From Dastarcus helophoroides (taxonomy: Eukaryota > Arthropoda > Insecta > Coleoptera > Bothrideridae), in NCBI GenBank assembly GCA_028583605.1, contig CM053331.1, forward strand, positions 13,438,857 through 13,502,856: DNA of 64,000 bases, given 5' to 3'. The notes under the pieces were generated by a model, which was not told where the DNA came from, did no database searches, and saw nothing but the letters and a program-made list of their open reading frames with translations. The translations under genes and the position numbers were made by a program. Positions 44,860 through 56,530 of this stretch are shown here, in pieces (position 1 is the first letter of the stretch; the number at the start of each line of letters is the position of its first letter).

Positions 44860-46410
44860 GTAAGATTTCTAATCTTAACTTGGAAATTTGGCTATAATTC
44901 GAAACTCGAAAGTTCGATTTCAGTCTCGATATTTATATCTTTCAAATTTAGTCTATCTTAATATTTTCAAAAAATTACCCAGTGTCCTTTTCCAAATAAG
45001 TGATTTTTGAACTTTTCAGAGCAGCATCAAATTTCAGATCAAAGACGAAATTAGGAATATTAGATATTAAAGGTGAAATTAAAAAGTTGCAATAGAAGCT
45101 TTCTTTTTCGATTTCGATTTTATTATTATTATTATATTTATTATTTCGATTTTTGTCGAAACTATGAATCTATGTTAGAAACGAAGAAGGTGAATCTAAA
45201 AATTTTCAGGAAAAGCGGAAACTTGGAGGAAAAATTAAAAGGATGAAAAAAGAAAAGAACTTTATCAAACAAAATCCAGAAATTTCGAAGTTAAATTCAA
45301 ATTTTTTTTAAGCTAAAAATGTTGAGTTTACCGAAATATTTAGAAAAAATTTAAATAATGAGAAAAACCGAAAGTTTTCTAATGAAGCAAAAATTTTGGG
45401 TTTAAACTGGAAATTTTTTTTTAAAAGTGGAGATTTCGTGACTAGGATTATAATTTGAAAAAAAAACACAGTTTTTAGTGCAAAGCGAACAATTTAGAAA
45501 AAAAACAAAAAAAAGTGAAATTGTAAAATAAAAATCTTTAGAAACAATTTTAAATAAAAAAAAACCGAACATTATAAAGAAATATTTCGAGCTAAATCGA
45601 ATTTTAAGAAAATCGAAATTTATAAAATCATTTTCTGAGAAACGTCGATTTTAAAGTACAAATGGCAAAATAAAAATGTAGATATTTCTAAATTATTTCA
45701 AAATGTTACATAAAAATTAAGCCTCAAAAATATCAAAAGTTAGGATCTCAAACTCAAATTTCGTTTAAATAAAAGGAAAATTAAAAATTCATACTTGAAT
45801 TTAAAAAAAAAGTTTAAATTTTTAAATTAAAATGAATATTTTGAAAATAATTACATACGTATAGATATATTTATGAAAAGAGAGAAATCTCTGAAAAAGT
45901 CTAAATGTTAAATTTGAATCAAAAATTAAAAGAAAATTCAAAGAATTTTACAAAAGAACTTGATATTTTGAAAATTTCGAAAAATAATCGAAATTTCAAA
46001 AAACGTTGGAATGTATACAAAACTTATGAATCTACACTTAAAAAATATATTAATTTCCGTTATATTTGCAGCCAATATTTAGTTTAAGAATAGACTTTTT
46101 TCCTAAACCTCCAGATTAAATCGCGAAAATAATAATATTAATAATTGCAAATTTTAGACAATAATTAAAGATTTAAGTAAAACATTTGTAGAAGATATTT
46201 CTGGAAGCTCGAAGTTTTAAAAAAGAAATAAATATAAGCATAATCAAAGTTAAAACACCAAAATTTCTAAAAAAAACTAAAATTTTGCAGAAAGATAGAT
46301 ATTTATACACAGAATCAGTTAGAAGTAAAACATTTTTGAGAAAAAACACTAGAATTCGGCAAAAAATTGTTTATACGTAGTTAGAATTTAAAAAATAAAT
46401 TAACGAAATT
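44860..46410. repeat. degenerate AT-rich repeat block (A-rich polarity)
   Basis: Irregular AAATTTCGAAGTTAAA and AAAATTTTGGG words; degeneration is stronger than in the 57-61 kb block. The frame at 45905-46087 (+) is Lys/Asn-rich composition. Confidence 0.5.
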
Positions 46411-46790
46411 GATTATATGCTTACAGGGACGTGAACTAAAGAAAATAATTTAGAATTTTCAATTTCAACTCGGAATTTTGATAAAATAATCAAAATTTCT
46501 AGAAATCCATTTGGATAACTTAAGGAAGTGTGCATGTTGCTGATGGCCGTTGGTTTAGTATTCATATTTGTTTGTAAACTTGCAAGTGGAGATTTTGCCG
46601 TATTTCTTAAAATAGTATTTTTTTGTCGCGCTTTGATAAACAATTAAAACAGAGTTGACAAATATTTTTTGAAAATTTCAACTTTTTTTGATATTTGGAT
46701 TGTTGAAATTTTAATAAAAAAACGAAAGTTTGCCGAAAAATATTTTCTTCGGAAATTTTAACATTGGAAATGTTTATGTTGAGATATGGG
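46411..46790. other. AT-rich non-coding stretch
   Basis: Nothing recognised; the frame at 46413-46643 (-) has no familiar motif. Confidence 0.35.
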
Positions 46791-46799
46791 GTGAAGTTT

Positions 46800-47100
46800 C
46801 GGGTTTTCGTTCAAGCTTGAAGAACAAGGTGTCGGTCGGTCGGACATACTCGGATCGCCAGTCGAGCGCTCTCGGCATAAAAACTATGAGAGAATGTTAA
46901 GTTTACAGTTCACCGCAGTGCACCATATTCGTTTAATCCAGTGACGTTTCATTGGATAAGGCTATCAGCTATGGATATTAAGAGTATGAAAAATAGCGAA
47001 AAGTGTAAGACATATTGAGAGCGTAAAAAACGTTTACGAGAGATTGAAAATAGAGAATCTAGTGAGTTAAGTACGAAAACACACTAACAAAAACTGAACA
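46800..47100 (+). other. possible promoter and start of an unidentified decayed gene or transposon
   Basis: A GC-richer island: CGGTCGGTCGGACATACTCGG at about 46832, CATAAAAACTATG as a possible TATA box (46876), CAGTTCACCGCAGTG about 30 bp later (46909), then ATG at 46972. The frame reads MDIKSMKNSEKCKTY, a TGA at 47017, then ERKKRLREIENRESSEL. The basic EKC..YRERKK-like pattern resembles N termini of some insect transposon proteins, but I cannot name it. The stop shows it is not intact. Confidence 0.3.
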
Positions 47101-47500
47101 CAGTAGGCGGTATTGTGAGCATGTAAAGATGCGCAAACTTAAAGGTTCTGCAGTTTACACGGGTTACCCAAGTCAGCGGCCCTTAAGTGACGGGTTATAA
47201 TTCCATTATTATGCTGTAAACTCTTACTCTTAATCCAATTCCCTCCCGTACTGTCTTGAAAACCTTGAAATATCTGCACTTATAATTTTTAGGGCTCAAA
47301 TAAATGTAAATTACTTTTACAATAAAGTTGACAAATTTTTGCTTGTAGATTAAATATATTTTAATATTTCATTGTTTTCGCTTTGTATTAAAATATTTCT
47401 TTCAAGAGCCATGAATGAGCATAGATGCCTTAATATTATTTTGATTTAAATTATTTCGTAGTCTATTTGGTTATACGAGTATATTTCAATTTAAAAAATA
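47101..47500. other. non-coding stretch, nothing recognised
   Basis: Contains a GC-richer segment (47155-47205) without an open frame. Confidence 0.35.
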
Positions 47501-48690
47501 ATCTTTTAGAAAAAACTTGGCTAACGGAAACTGTAAATTTAGAAAAGATAAACATTGCAGAAATAACCTTAAAAATAGAAAAAAGTCGAAAGAAAAATAT
47601 TTGAATATTCAAGTTTTCACTCGAAATCTCAAGTCGAATACTTCGATATTAATTAAGGTCGAAAATAAAAAAAAATAGCTAAATAAGGCCAACATTTTGA
47701 GTTCAGAAAAGTTTCGGGAAAAACAGATAATTTTAAGAAAATATTCCAGGATTTCAAAAAATTAATAATGTTCTAAAATTTCAAAACATATGTCAACATT
47801 TTGAGGTTGAAGATAAAATTTTGCAACTAAATCAAAATTATTGGAAAAAAATTAAAATATTTCATTTAAAGTCAAGATTTTAAATAAATGGCTTGTGTTC
47901 TTAAGAAAAGAGTTTAGATTAAATTTAAAACCTTAAAAATAAAAAACCAAAGCTTTAAAACTGGTTGAAACCTTTATTGGTGTTGGAAATAAGAGTAGAA
48001 AAAATTTTGGGATTTGAAAATTTGAAGAAACTCATCACCCATGATTTAATAAAAAATGGGTTCTTAAATTTCGAAAAAAAAATTGACGTTTCAAAATTTC
48101 GATAAAAAATCTTGAGTTTTCGATTTTATATATTTGTAATTTAAAGAATTTTTTAGGCTGAGGTCAAAATTTCGAAAATAAGTCAAAATCTTTAGAAATA
48201 TTTAGAATTTATTATTTAACATAAAAATTTTAAACAAAACATAAATATTTATTGACAGTTTAATTAAAATAAATGACATTTTGAAAGGTTGAGGAATTTT
48301 GTGAAAAAGTCATAATTTCAAGAAAATACGCTATATTTATTTTTTTAATGGAACAACTTGGGTTAGACTCGCAAGACTGATGTTCAAATTTTGAATCCAT
48401 TTGAAATCCGAAGTTTTAAGAAAAAACACAAAAATTGCAAGTTTGATGTAAAAATTTAAAAAAGTCGAAATTGTGGAAAAAATTTATTAAATTTCGGAAA
48501 AGTCCAAAATTTGTGTTTATAATTATTTTGAAAGCATAAACGCATAATTTTGTAAAGAAGAGTAAAAATTTGGAGAGAGTACTCCAAATCTATTTTTGAC
48601 AAATTTTCGACATTTTGAGTTTCGTTCAAATGAAAAAGTCAATAAGTTGACAATGAAAATTTTTTAGGAACGTAAATCCCAAAGAAATTA
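47500..48690. repeat. degenerate AT-rich repeat block (A-rich polarity)
   Basis: AAATTTCGAAAAAAAAATTG, GTCAAAATTTCGAAAATAAG words; uniform polarity, no termini. Confidence 0.6.
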
Positions 48691-49860
48691 TCAGTGATTG
48701 ACAACTGCAAGGTTTTAATACATTTGAATTGCTATCATAACAAACCTTCTGATGGAAAATTCTCATTTTTTGGATGTAGAATGGAAATTGTTACTGCTCT
48801 AGACTGTTTTATAAATTTAAGCTTTATATCTGTAATTTTGATCATTTCTTGCAATTGGTTTGCTATTTATCATATTATTAGGATTTTATTGATATAAAAT
48901 ATTTAAATAGATTTATGTAAAATTTCTATCAGGAGAATATAAATATTCATTTTTACAGAAATGAAGTATATTTCAAGAACGAAACAATATATAATTTAAA
49001 ATTTTACATATATTGTTTGATTTATTAAATATTCATGAAAAATAATTATGTTGTGAACGGCGCCTCATAGTGTACTGGTCCTTCGAATATTTAACAACAA
49101 TCAATTTAAATACCCGAATAGTGATCGGCATCGGCAGTTCAGATTTCTAGCCCAATATTCGGAATGCAGTAGACCCGTCTAAAAATGTTTGGAAGGTGGT
49201 ATCGGAAAATCAATTTTGGCGAACTATAGAGTACTTCTCCCTTATAGTCCGAAACTTTTTGAAAAAGAGCATCTTGTAATCTGGATAATTACATATAAAA
49301 ATGATGAGATAAAATCTATACTTAAGATTATACAATATTAAACTTCACGAATTAAGCAACAACAAAATAATAATAATAAATAACACAAGGTTTATTACAG
49401 AATTAATGTAATACGTATTGTTGTAAATCAATACATATTTTATATAATTATTATTATTTACTACTTCGAAGATACATAGATAATTGTCGTGGTGAATTAC
49501 AAGGGATGTCGGATAAAGCAAGGGTCTTCGTCACTAAGATTCTAGCCTTAATAATTTAAATAAATAAAGGTTTCATATTTCAACACGATCGGTAAAGAGG
49601 TTATGAAATGATTAATTAAATTATTTTTTATAACAACTTTGAAAGTCTGCAATTCGAAAAGTAAACATTTTTTATTAATTTTTTTTCGTAATTCGTATTT
49701 ATTTATCATTCCGAATCAACTGCCAACGTTGTCTTTGAAATTTGTAAATACCCTGTATAACCTTGTATGTTGAATAAAGTGTTAATTATGTTTCTATTTA
49801 GTGTTATCATTTCCAATGTACCCGTTGGTTGCAAGGATTGCGAAATCTGTGAATTTTTTA
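48691..49860. other. AT-rich non-coding stretch, nothing recognised
   Basis: Unique-looking, with a small ATT/AAT-rich palindromic zone at 49360-49470 and a less AT-rich part at 49057-49210. The frame at 48694-48897 (+) has a hydrophobic second half but no recognised family and no similarity to flanking repeats. Confidence 0.35.
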
Positions 49861-52705
49861 TTTATTTATTGAAATTTGACTCTTTTCCAATTGGACCTCA
49901 AGGCCGTGCGATAGATTTTCTTAGTATGATGTAAGCCATAAATACCGATTTTATCTCAAAATTTCGTTTTTTTTTAATTTTGTATTTAGGCTTTTAACTT
50001 TTATTTTTCTTTTCTTAATTTTTCTGAAAGGGTCTTTTTTCTTCTATTTGTGAAATTGAGTCTTAATTGCTTAATTTTTTTTTCTATATCGACCCTTTTT
50101 TAAATTCCGAAAAGATTCTTTGAACATTCTCAATTTTGTAGCTACTAATTTCCATTTTGTCCAAAATTTGAATTATTTTAATAAATTCTAAATTTTGTCC
50201 CTAAAGAATTGTAGACTTTTTTCAGAACTCATAATTCTAATTTTGTTATTCCAGAGTTACAAAAAAGTATTTATTTTTTAATTAAATACAGAATTTGAGA
50301 ATAAGGAGAAAGCTTAAGATTTAATTTTGGGGATTAAATTTAAAATTTGGGAAAAGGTCAATATCAAGATTTATAAAATAATTCAAAAACTTTTTCGAAA
50401 TCAAGTTCAAGTTTTCACTTAGAATTACTATTTTTTTTCTTAATTTTAGGCATTACAATTGAAATTTCGTTAGTTACGTCGAAATTTCAGTAAACGACTT
50501 TCATATTTTAAGACCTATTCGATTATTCAACTTTAATACCAAAATTTCGTAAAGGAAGTGAAAATTTCGAGTTTAAAATTACAAATTAAAATTTCAAGAA
50601 GATAGTCAAAATTTCTCAAAAATATTCGGAATTTTGTTAAGAAACTTTCTAAATTTTTCAAAAAAATAGAAACTATTTTTTCGACATCAGAAACAAAATG
50701 TGAAGAATAAAGTCAAAATTTTGAGACTAAAATCGAAATTCCAAGAAACAAGTTCAATTTGAGATTATGAAGTCAAAAGTTTGAGAAAAATTGAAATACA
50801 AAAATTGTCCCCTGAACCCAAGAAAGATTAAAAAACACAACAAAGGTTGTTCTAACGCGTTTCGACAGCCAAGCTGTCATCTTCAGTATCTCTCTAAAAA
50901 TGATAGCTTGACTGTCGAAAAGCGTTAGAGCAACTTTTGTTGTGTTTTTTTAATCTTTCTTGGTTTCAGTCAGTATCTCTCTGAAGATGATAGCTTGGTT
51001 GTCGAAACGCGTTAGAGCAACCTTTGTTGTGTTTTTTAATCTTTCTTGGTTTCAGGGGACAATTTTTTTATTTCAATTTTTGAAGACAACCAAGGACCAG
51101 TTTGTTCCACCAAAATTGAGAAAAATTGTAAACTTCCACTAAAACGTCAAAATGTTATGTTATTTAAAGAGTTTGTTAAAATTTAGACTTTTACAAAGAA
51201 AATTTTTGACTTTGAAATAGAATTTCTAGAAAAAAAGTCGAAATTACAAGATTTCTAAAATTTTCATTTCACAAATGTCAATTTTTATTCATTTTTATTT
51301 ATTTATTTTCTTAAGCTCGAATTTAGAATCCATATTTTCTTAAACTCGAATTTGGGATCCGGAATTTAAGATTTAAGTTAAAATTCTGAAAAAAACTTTG
51401 AACAAAATTATGTCAGAAATTTAAAAAATTTTCACGGAATTTTTGAAATTAAAAAATACGTTGCTTAAATTGTTAAACTGTTTTACTTGAAATGTTAGTT
51501 TACTTTAACATTTAAAAAATAAGTTTTTCTTTTGCTATTTTCATTTTGACAGGAAGGGAAAAGGCTGAAAATTTAATTTTTCTTTCTGGACTTGCAATTC
51601 CAAATAAAAAAAAACAATTTCAGATCTAAATTAGAAATTTTAAACAAAATAGCCAAAATTTAAAAAAGATTTTTGAAAAATAGCAACTGATTTTGAAAAA
51701 ATGAGATTTATGTAAGGGACTTTTATTTTAAATTGAAATATTCGATATTCTTGTCGACATTTTCCATGAAATTTCAAAATTTCCAGGAATATTCGAATAG
51801 TTTTACTTTAATTTAAAAATTTCGTGAGAAAAGCTTGAAATTGGGTTAACGAATTGCAAACCTATAAAAAAATCCTTTGACACGTATTCCTTCTTTCAGT
51901 CCTCTAAGCAGATAAAGTACATAGTTAGAAATAGGTGACTTAAAAATGCTTCCTTTTACCATTTTTGTTTCCTCTTAATTCCTTTCAAATGACCATATAC
52001 TTTTCTACAAAGCACAATCTTTTCTTGAAATTATGAATTTTCTCTGAAAATTCTTCTTTGTTGGCGCTTCGGCTTTACCCTCAAAATTCAATTTTTTTCG
52101 AAAAATTCGACTTTGAGACAACTTTTTTCTAAATTTCCACATTTTTACCTTTTTTCTTTTAATTCCTGCTTTGTTGCCATTTTTTCGGTTTTCTAATAAT
52201 TTCGACTTTTTTTCTAACAATTCGAATTTTCGAAAATGTTGACCTGGTCGGAATTATTCGTTTATTCACCTTTTTAAAATGCCCAAATTGTGCAAAAAAG
52301 CAGAATTTTTTAAAGAAAGTCGAGATCTACAACAAAATAAATATTTCCTGAAAAAGTTGAAATTTTGAAAAATCTAGAAGTTCCAAAAATAGCACTATTT
52401 TAGAAAAAGGGAAAATTTTGAAATGGTTACAATTTTCTAATTAAGTCAAAATTTTGTTTTTTTAAAATGAGAATTTGGAATAAGTGGAAATTTTAAAATG
52501 TCGAAACCATTAAAAAAGTAGAAATTAAAAATGTCAAATTCTTCAAGAAAAACTAGAGATTTTGACAAAAAGTCGAAAATATGTATCAAAAAAAAGAAAT
52601 TCTCAAGAAAAGTCGAAATATTTAGTGAGTGGTCTAAATTTTTAAAACTAAATAGGGAAAAGTCGAAATTATCATAAAAATCATATTCCTCAAAAAAATT
52701 CGAAG
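49860..52705. repeat. degenerate AT-rich repeat block with several polarity changes
   Basis: T-rich from 49860 to 50250, A-rich 50280-51260, mixed, T-rich 51990-52260, then A-rich to 52705. The fold-back element at 50788-51078 is inserted in it. The frames here are composition artefacts. Confidence 0.55.
50788..51078. repeat. fold-back element, copy C, with a duplicated right arm
   Basis: Left arm: AATTGAAATACAAAAATTGT, CCCCTGAACCCAAGAAAG, ATTAAAAAACACAACAAAGG, then GCGTTTCGACAGCCAAGCTG. The inverse complement follows at 50895-50970 and a second copy of that right arm at 50977-51062, ending TTTCAGGGGACAATT. Copy C is therefore longer than A and B and shows the full arm. The centre carries CTGAAGATGATAGCTTGG and TTGTCGAAACGCG. 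Confidence 0.85.
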
Positions 52706-52706
52706 A

Positions 52707-53235
52707 TTTTGGACTCCGCCTGGCAACGTGCCTGCCAAGGAAGAAAAGCAGTTGCGATGCTTAATATTATGCAATGGGATGAGAACATACCTATAGAGAA
52801 TAAGAAGAGAATTTACAACTCAATCATAAAAAGTGTAATAACGTACAACTCGGAGGTGTGGGCATTAAAAGAAAGAACAAAAAAAAAGTACTAAAAGCTA
52901 CAGAAGCGGATTTCTGGGGATGACCAACTAGAAAATCCAGGAAAGACGGAATACCAAACAACACAATAAGACGTACATTAAAAATAAAAGTCCTGTAAAA
53001 GTCGATATAGTAGATGACATCAGAACCCAACAGTTGATATGGCACGGACATGTACAGAGAATGTCAGAAGACCGACTATCTAAGATCTTAAATTGGAACC
53101 CTCATGGAGGAACAAAACGAGGAAGGCCACGCCCAAAGTTGGAGAGGGGGAATCAATAAAGAAATATCGGAAAGAAATCTGGAAGATGAGGGATGCAGAG
53201 ATAGAGACGAATGGAGATTAGGAATCGGAGGACGA
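52707..53235 (+). pseudogene. C-terminal fragment of a non-LTR reverse transcriptase
   Basis: DSAWQRACQGRKAVAMLNI and RIYNSIIKSVITYNSEVWAL (52712-52870) match the region after the reverse transcriptase fingers (K.R.YN...K....Y.SE.W). A shift at the A-run near 52880 leads to further readable pieces: DDIRTQQLIWHGHVQRMSED (53015-53075), then GGTKRGRPRPKLERG (53108-53150), the GHVQRM and RGRPR tail of RTE-like LINEs. Several frame changes and stops. It ends before 53240. Confidence 0.7.
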
Positions 53236-53239
53236 CGAA

Positions 53240-53760
53240 CGTTATAAACAGTGGAGTTTAAAAATTTTGTCTAAAATGGGAAATTTCATAATATATTATT
53301 CAACTTTTTTAAATCTATACGAAGTAATGCACATATTTATTATAAAATTTGGTTGGGCACTTAGGTGGATATCCGCCAAAAAGGGGGGGGGGGGCATGTA
53401 ACCACACTCCCCTCTCTCTGCCCCCCCGTGCCGTACGTGGCAGAACAGACCCTTGGGGTACCCCTGCAGCAATCCTAAAAAAAAAGGAATCATCTATTTC
53501 GGTGGGGATCTTTACATACTTTTTCTGCTATGTCGCCATGTGCTGTTGGGCTGAACCCTTAAATCCGCCTCTGACGGTCATGTTAATTTTGATTGATTTA
53601 AAAAGGCGACAAAAGCTCAATGCCATCTTTAACATGAAATGCGTTGATTCCGGTGCCCGAAATTGGATTCGGAAACCTAATCAGGATTCCGTGCGTATGG
53701 GGCTGACTTAATCACAAACTTCTAACCACTAGTGTTAGGGGTTTGTGGGCTTAATATTCC
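53240..53760. other. mixed non-coding stretch with a G12 run
   Basis: G12 at 53383-53394 and C7 near 53422. The opposite-strand frames at 53296-53493 (-) and 53349-53711 (+) run through these homopolymers and are not convincing. 53630-53690 resembles 43165-43265 weakly. Confidence 0.35.
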
Positions 53761-53779
53761 CTCAATGTTCATTATTGTT

Positions 53780-54365
53780 GTTTTCCTAGCGCTAGATGGC
53801 GACGTATGCTCATTAGTTTTAGTAAGCGAAACAAGCGAAAGGCGAAGTTTCATTTCACTTCATTGTATTCGGTTTTCGAATCTTCACATGGTGTCGCAAG
53901 CGCAAATGTAGAATGTAGTACGCAGTAGTGTCGGCATTCTCCACGCCGGCGCTGTCGTAACCATTTTTACAGAAAGCCAGTTCGTTCGCCAAACAAACGC
54001 TGGCATTCTTTAGGTGTGTTTCGTGAATTCTTTCCGTCTGGCAATTCTGTGTTTTCATTGATAAGAAGTATTCGTTATCAATCTATCACTTTGTGATATC
54101 GACATCGCGATTGTCACGTTGTACCGCGTTTCTATTTGAAATTTATCGTGAAATTAAGCGTACAATAGACAAAATATGTCATAAAAGTTTGCCTGCACCA
54201 TACCTGTTGTGTGAGTTAACCATATTTCGGCGTATCCGTGAATGAGTGTACTCTATTGTTTCCGGATCGTTAATTAGTGTGTTTCTTAGTTTGTTTTATT
54301 TTTATTTTGGATTATTCCTTGTAGAACTGTCGTTTCATTGGAACTCTAAAAGGACATCAATATGG
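53780..54365 (+). promoter_or_regulatory. candidate promoter, 5' leader and start-codon exon
   Basis: A stretch clearly richer in GC than its surroundings, free of the window's repeats, ending AGGACATCAATATGG at about 54365 directly before GTAGGTATCC, which can serve as a splice donor. The arrangement leader-ATGG-donor is common for insect first exons in which only the start codon is on exon one. Candidate Met at 54362-54364 would be followed by Gly. No TATA box is evident and the frame cannot be extended in the window, so the gene it would belong to is unknown. Confidence 0.35.
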
Positions 54366-55273
54366 GTAGGTATCCTTAGTAATGTTGGCTAATTAGATTT
54401 ACAGCTTAAGATTAAAATAAGAATACAGATATTACGAAACCTTCCATGAAACGAATTTTGCATGTGTGATAGAAAATAAGATACAAAATTGAGAATATTT
54501 TTCTTTCATTTCGTTTCTGCAGATAACGAGCAATGACAATTAACAATTTGTTAATAATAACCGAAAGCAGTCGCAATTGGCAGGACAAAGTAAAATCACT
54601 TTCTCGTTGTCAATCTCCAAGGTTAATTTTGTTTGTATCTTGCGGATTTTGATTTAATTGAATTGAATTAAGTAAATTCTAAATTAGTACTATAAAATTT
54701 GATTGTGTCAAGTTGGAAAAAGTTCCAAACCCATGTGTATTATTCCAACAAGGGTTCCTCCATAACTAGTGAAGGGTTCTAGCTATTTAACCAAAATGAA
54801 GGATTATAGTTAACAGCTCTACTATTAATTGTCGTTCACTCATTGCTTGGTTATCTAGTAATTACACAGTTTTTGGTTATCAATAATCTCAGAAGTGGGG
54901 TCAGCCATGGCCGTCTTAAGACGTTAGATAGAATCGGTCGTAGATCAGCATTTGACATATCGTGAAAAATGTCGGAGGTAAAAAAGTCACGCCATTATTC
55001 GGGTTCGAACTCTGATCGGTCAGATTCTCTAGCTAATAAGTTCTCACGGTATTTATCAGTTCTATGTTTTACCACCATATAGAGGTAATGATTTGATCAT
55101 TTAAATCATTTAAGGTTGTTCAATCATTAGAGCGATATGTAGATAAAAAGCTAAAATATTAATGTGTTAATTGAAAGCCAATACACAAAAATTAATGTTT
55201 TAAGAAAACCTACAAATCTCTATACTGGGAATGTCGTGTAAAATGCACGTTTTTCCGACTACTGTTGTATTAA
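54366..55273. other. non-coding stretch, nothing recognised
   Basis: AT-rich and apparently unique; would be intron if the first exon at 54365 is real. Confidence 0.35.
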
Positions 55274-55612
55274 GTGTACTAAAAGTTTTCTTATGTAGTG
55301 TGCTGCTCTTATTTTTTGACATGTTCACGTATGGTCCTTACTTGATTCGTACTCGCCAAGTTGACATTTGAGATTGACATAAAAATTCTGCAATACTAAC
55401 AGGAATAGAAGAGTTCCATTCACTCTTTTTGGCATTTTCGAGAGTAGGATTCAACAATAAAAGATTTTTCTTCCATTGTAACATCAGATCTGTAAAATAT
55501 TTTTTTTAGGTTATGTTTGTTTAATTGTCTGTTTAAAATATCGATTAAGGAACATAAGTAACCATGACAGAAAATGACAGCAGCACACTAGATTAGAAAA
55601 CTTTTTGTACAC
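55274..55612. mobile_element. MITE-like element with ~70-bp inverted repeats
   Basis: GTGTACTAAAAGTTTTCTTA at 55274 and, inverted, GTGTACAAAAAGTTTTCTAA ending 55612; both arms go on with TAGTGTGCTGCTSTYATTTT and a GTCATG or GACATG word and TATGKTCCTTA. About 339 bp with no coding capacity. A target duplication is not clear, so the superfamily is undetermined. Confidence 0.75.
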
Positions 55613-55790
55613 ACGGTTCAAAGATACAAAAAATGAAATTTATATTAATCAATATCCGTAGATTATGTAAAACTTATTAAAATATTATTCTGACGTGTAG
55701 ATTTCTAAACATTTTACTTCAAATGGTAGACAATAGAGTAAAATATGTCAGCCGCAAATGACATGTCTGCTTTGGAAGTTTGGCAACATC

Positions 55791-56046
55791 AAGCTGGATC
55801 CACACTAATAAAAATTTGTGTTGTGCGTTGTATTGTAAAGTTAAAAAAATATATTTTTCTCGCGATGTCAATTGTTTTGGGGTTTAAATAGTTATTTTCT
55901 GTGTTGTATCGCCGAATACGTCGATGTGCGTCATAAACTTTTCACATGCTGTGTACTTTAACTATTAAACAAAAACTGTCGACATAACCTCACTATTTGT
56001 ATCGAATACTACGCACAACATAAATTTTTGTTGATGCTGATCTGCT
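55791..56046. mobile_element. MITE-like element with ~45-bp inverted repeats
   Basis: Left arm from AGCTGGATCCACACTAATAA through AAATTTGTGTTGTGCGTTG; right arm, inverted, AGCAGATCAGCATCAACAAA then AATTTATGTTGTGCGTAG. About 250 bp. No coding frame and no obvious target duplication. Confidence 0.6.
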
Positions 56047-56530
56047 TACCAGTTACGAGTTTTTAAATTCAAATATATTTGAATCCATTTCCAAATAGAT
56101 ATATGGTTATATAAAGAGGTTATTGTCAGAAAACGTCAAACAGCAGCACATGTTTCCATATTACCGGTTTAAATTGGGGTATTTTTTATTTTAGCGATGA
56201 TACGCGAACGTTTGTTAACACTGGTTCAATAACATTTTTATAACCTATAAATACGTTCCTCTGTCGAATTCTAATTTGTTCTAAGAGCAAATTTCCTGTT
56301 AGGTCGTAGTTGGGACGTTCCGTCATTCGTATTTAATAGTCGTTTAGATGATAACCAAACAATGACAGTAGCAGACACCTGTTATATATGCTGTTGTCAG
56401 ATTTACTGATTTTCTGCAAGCAAAGGAATACGCAGGTCAAATGCCATTTTTATTTTTGTTATTAATCCGATTATAGGTATTAATTCATATAATTAAGAAT
56501 ATGTTTTAATAAAAAAGAAATTTCATTTAT
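56047..56530. other. non-coding stretch, nothing recognised
   Basis: AT-rich, apparently unique; no gene or repeat identified. Confidence 0.4.

Noticed and set aside
50895..51010. Hammerhead-like ribozyme core in the fold-back element (CTGAAGA, stem, GAAAC)
   Set aside because: CUGANGA and GAAA are present around a stable stem, but one unpaired base separates the core from the stem and no stem III with a cleavage site could be drawn. Kept only as a note on origin.
53296..53711. Frames of 65 and 120 codons around the G12 run
   Set aside because: They translate homopolymers and low-complexity sequence, overlap on opposite strands and contain no family motif.
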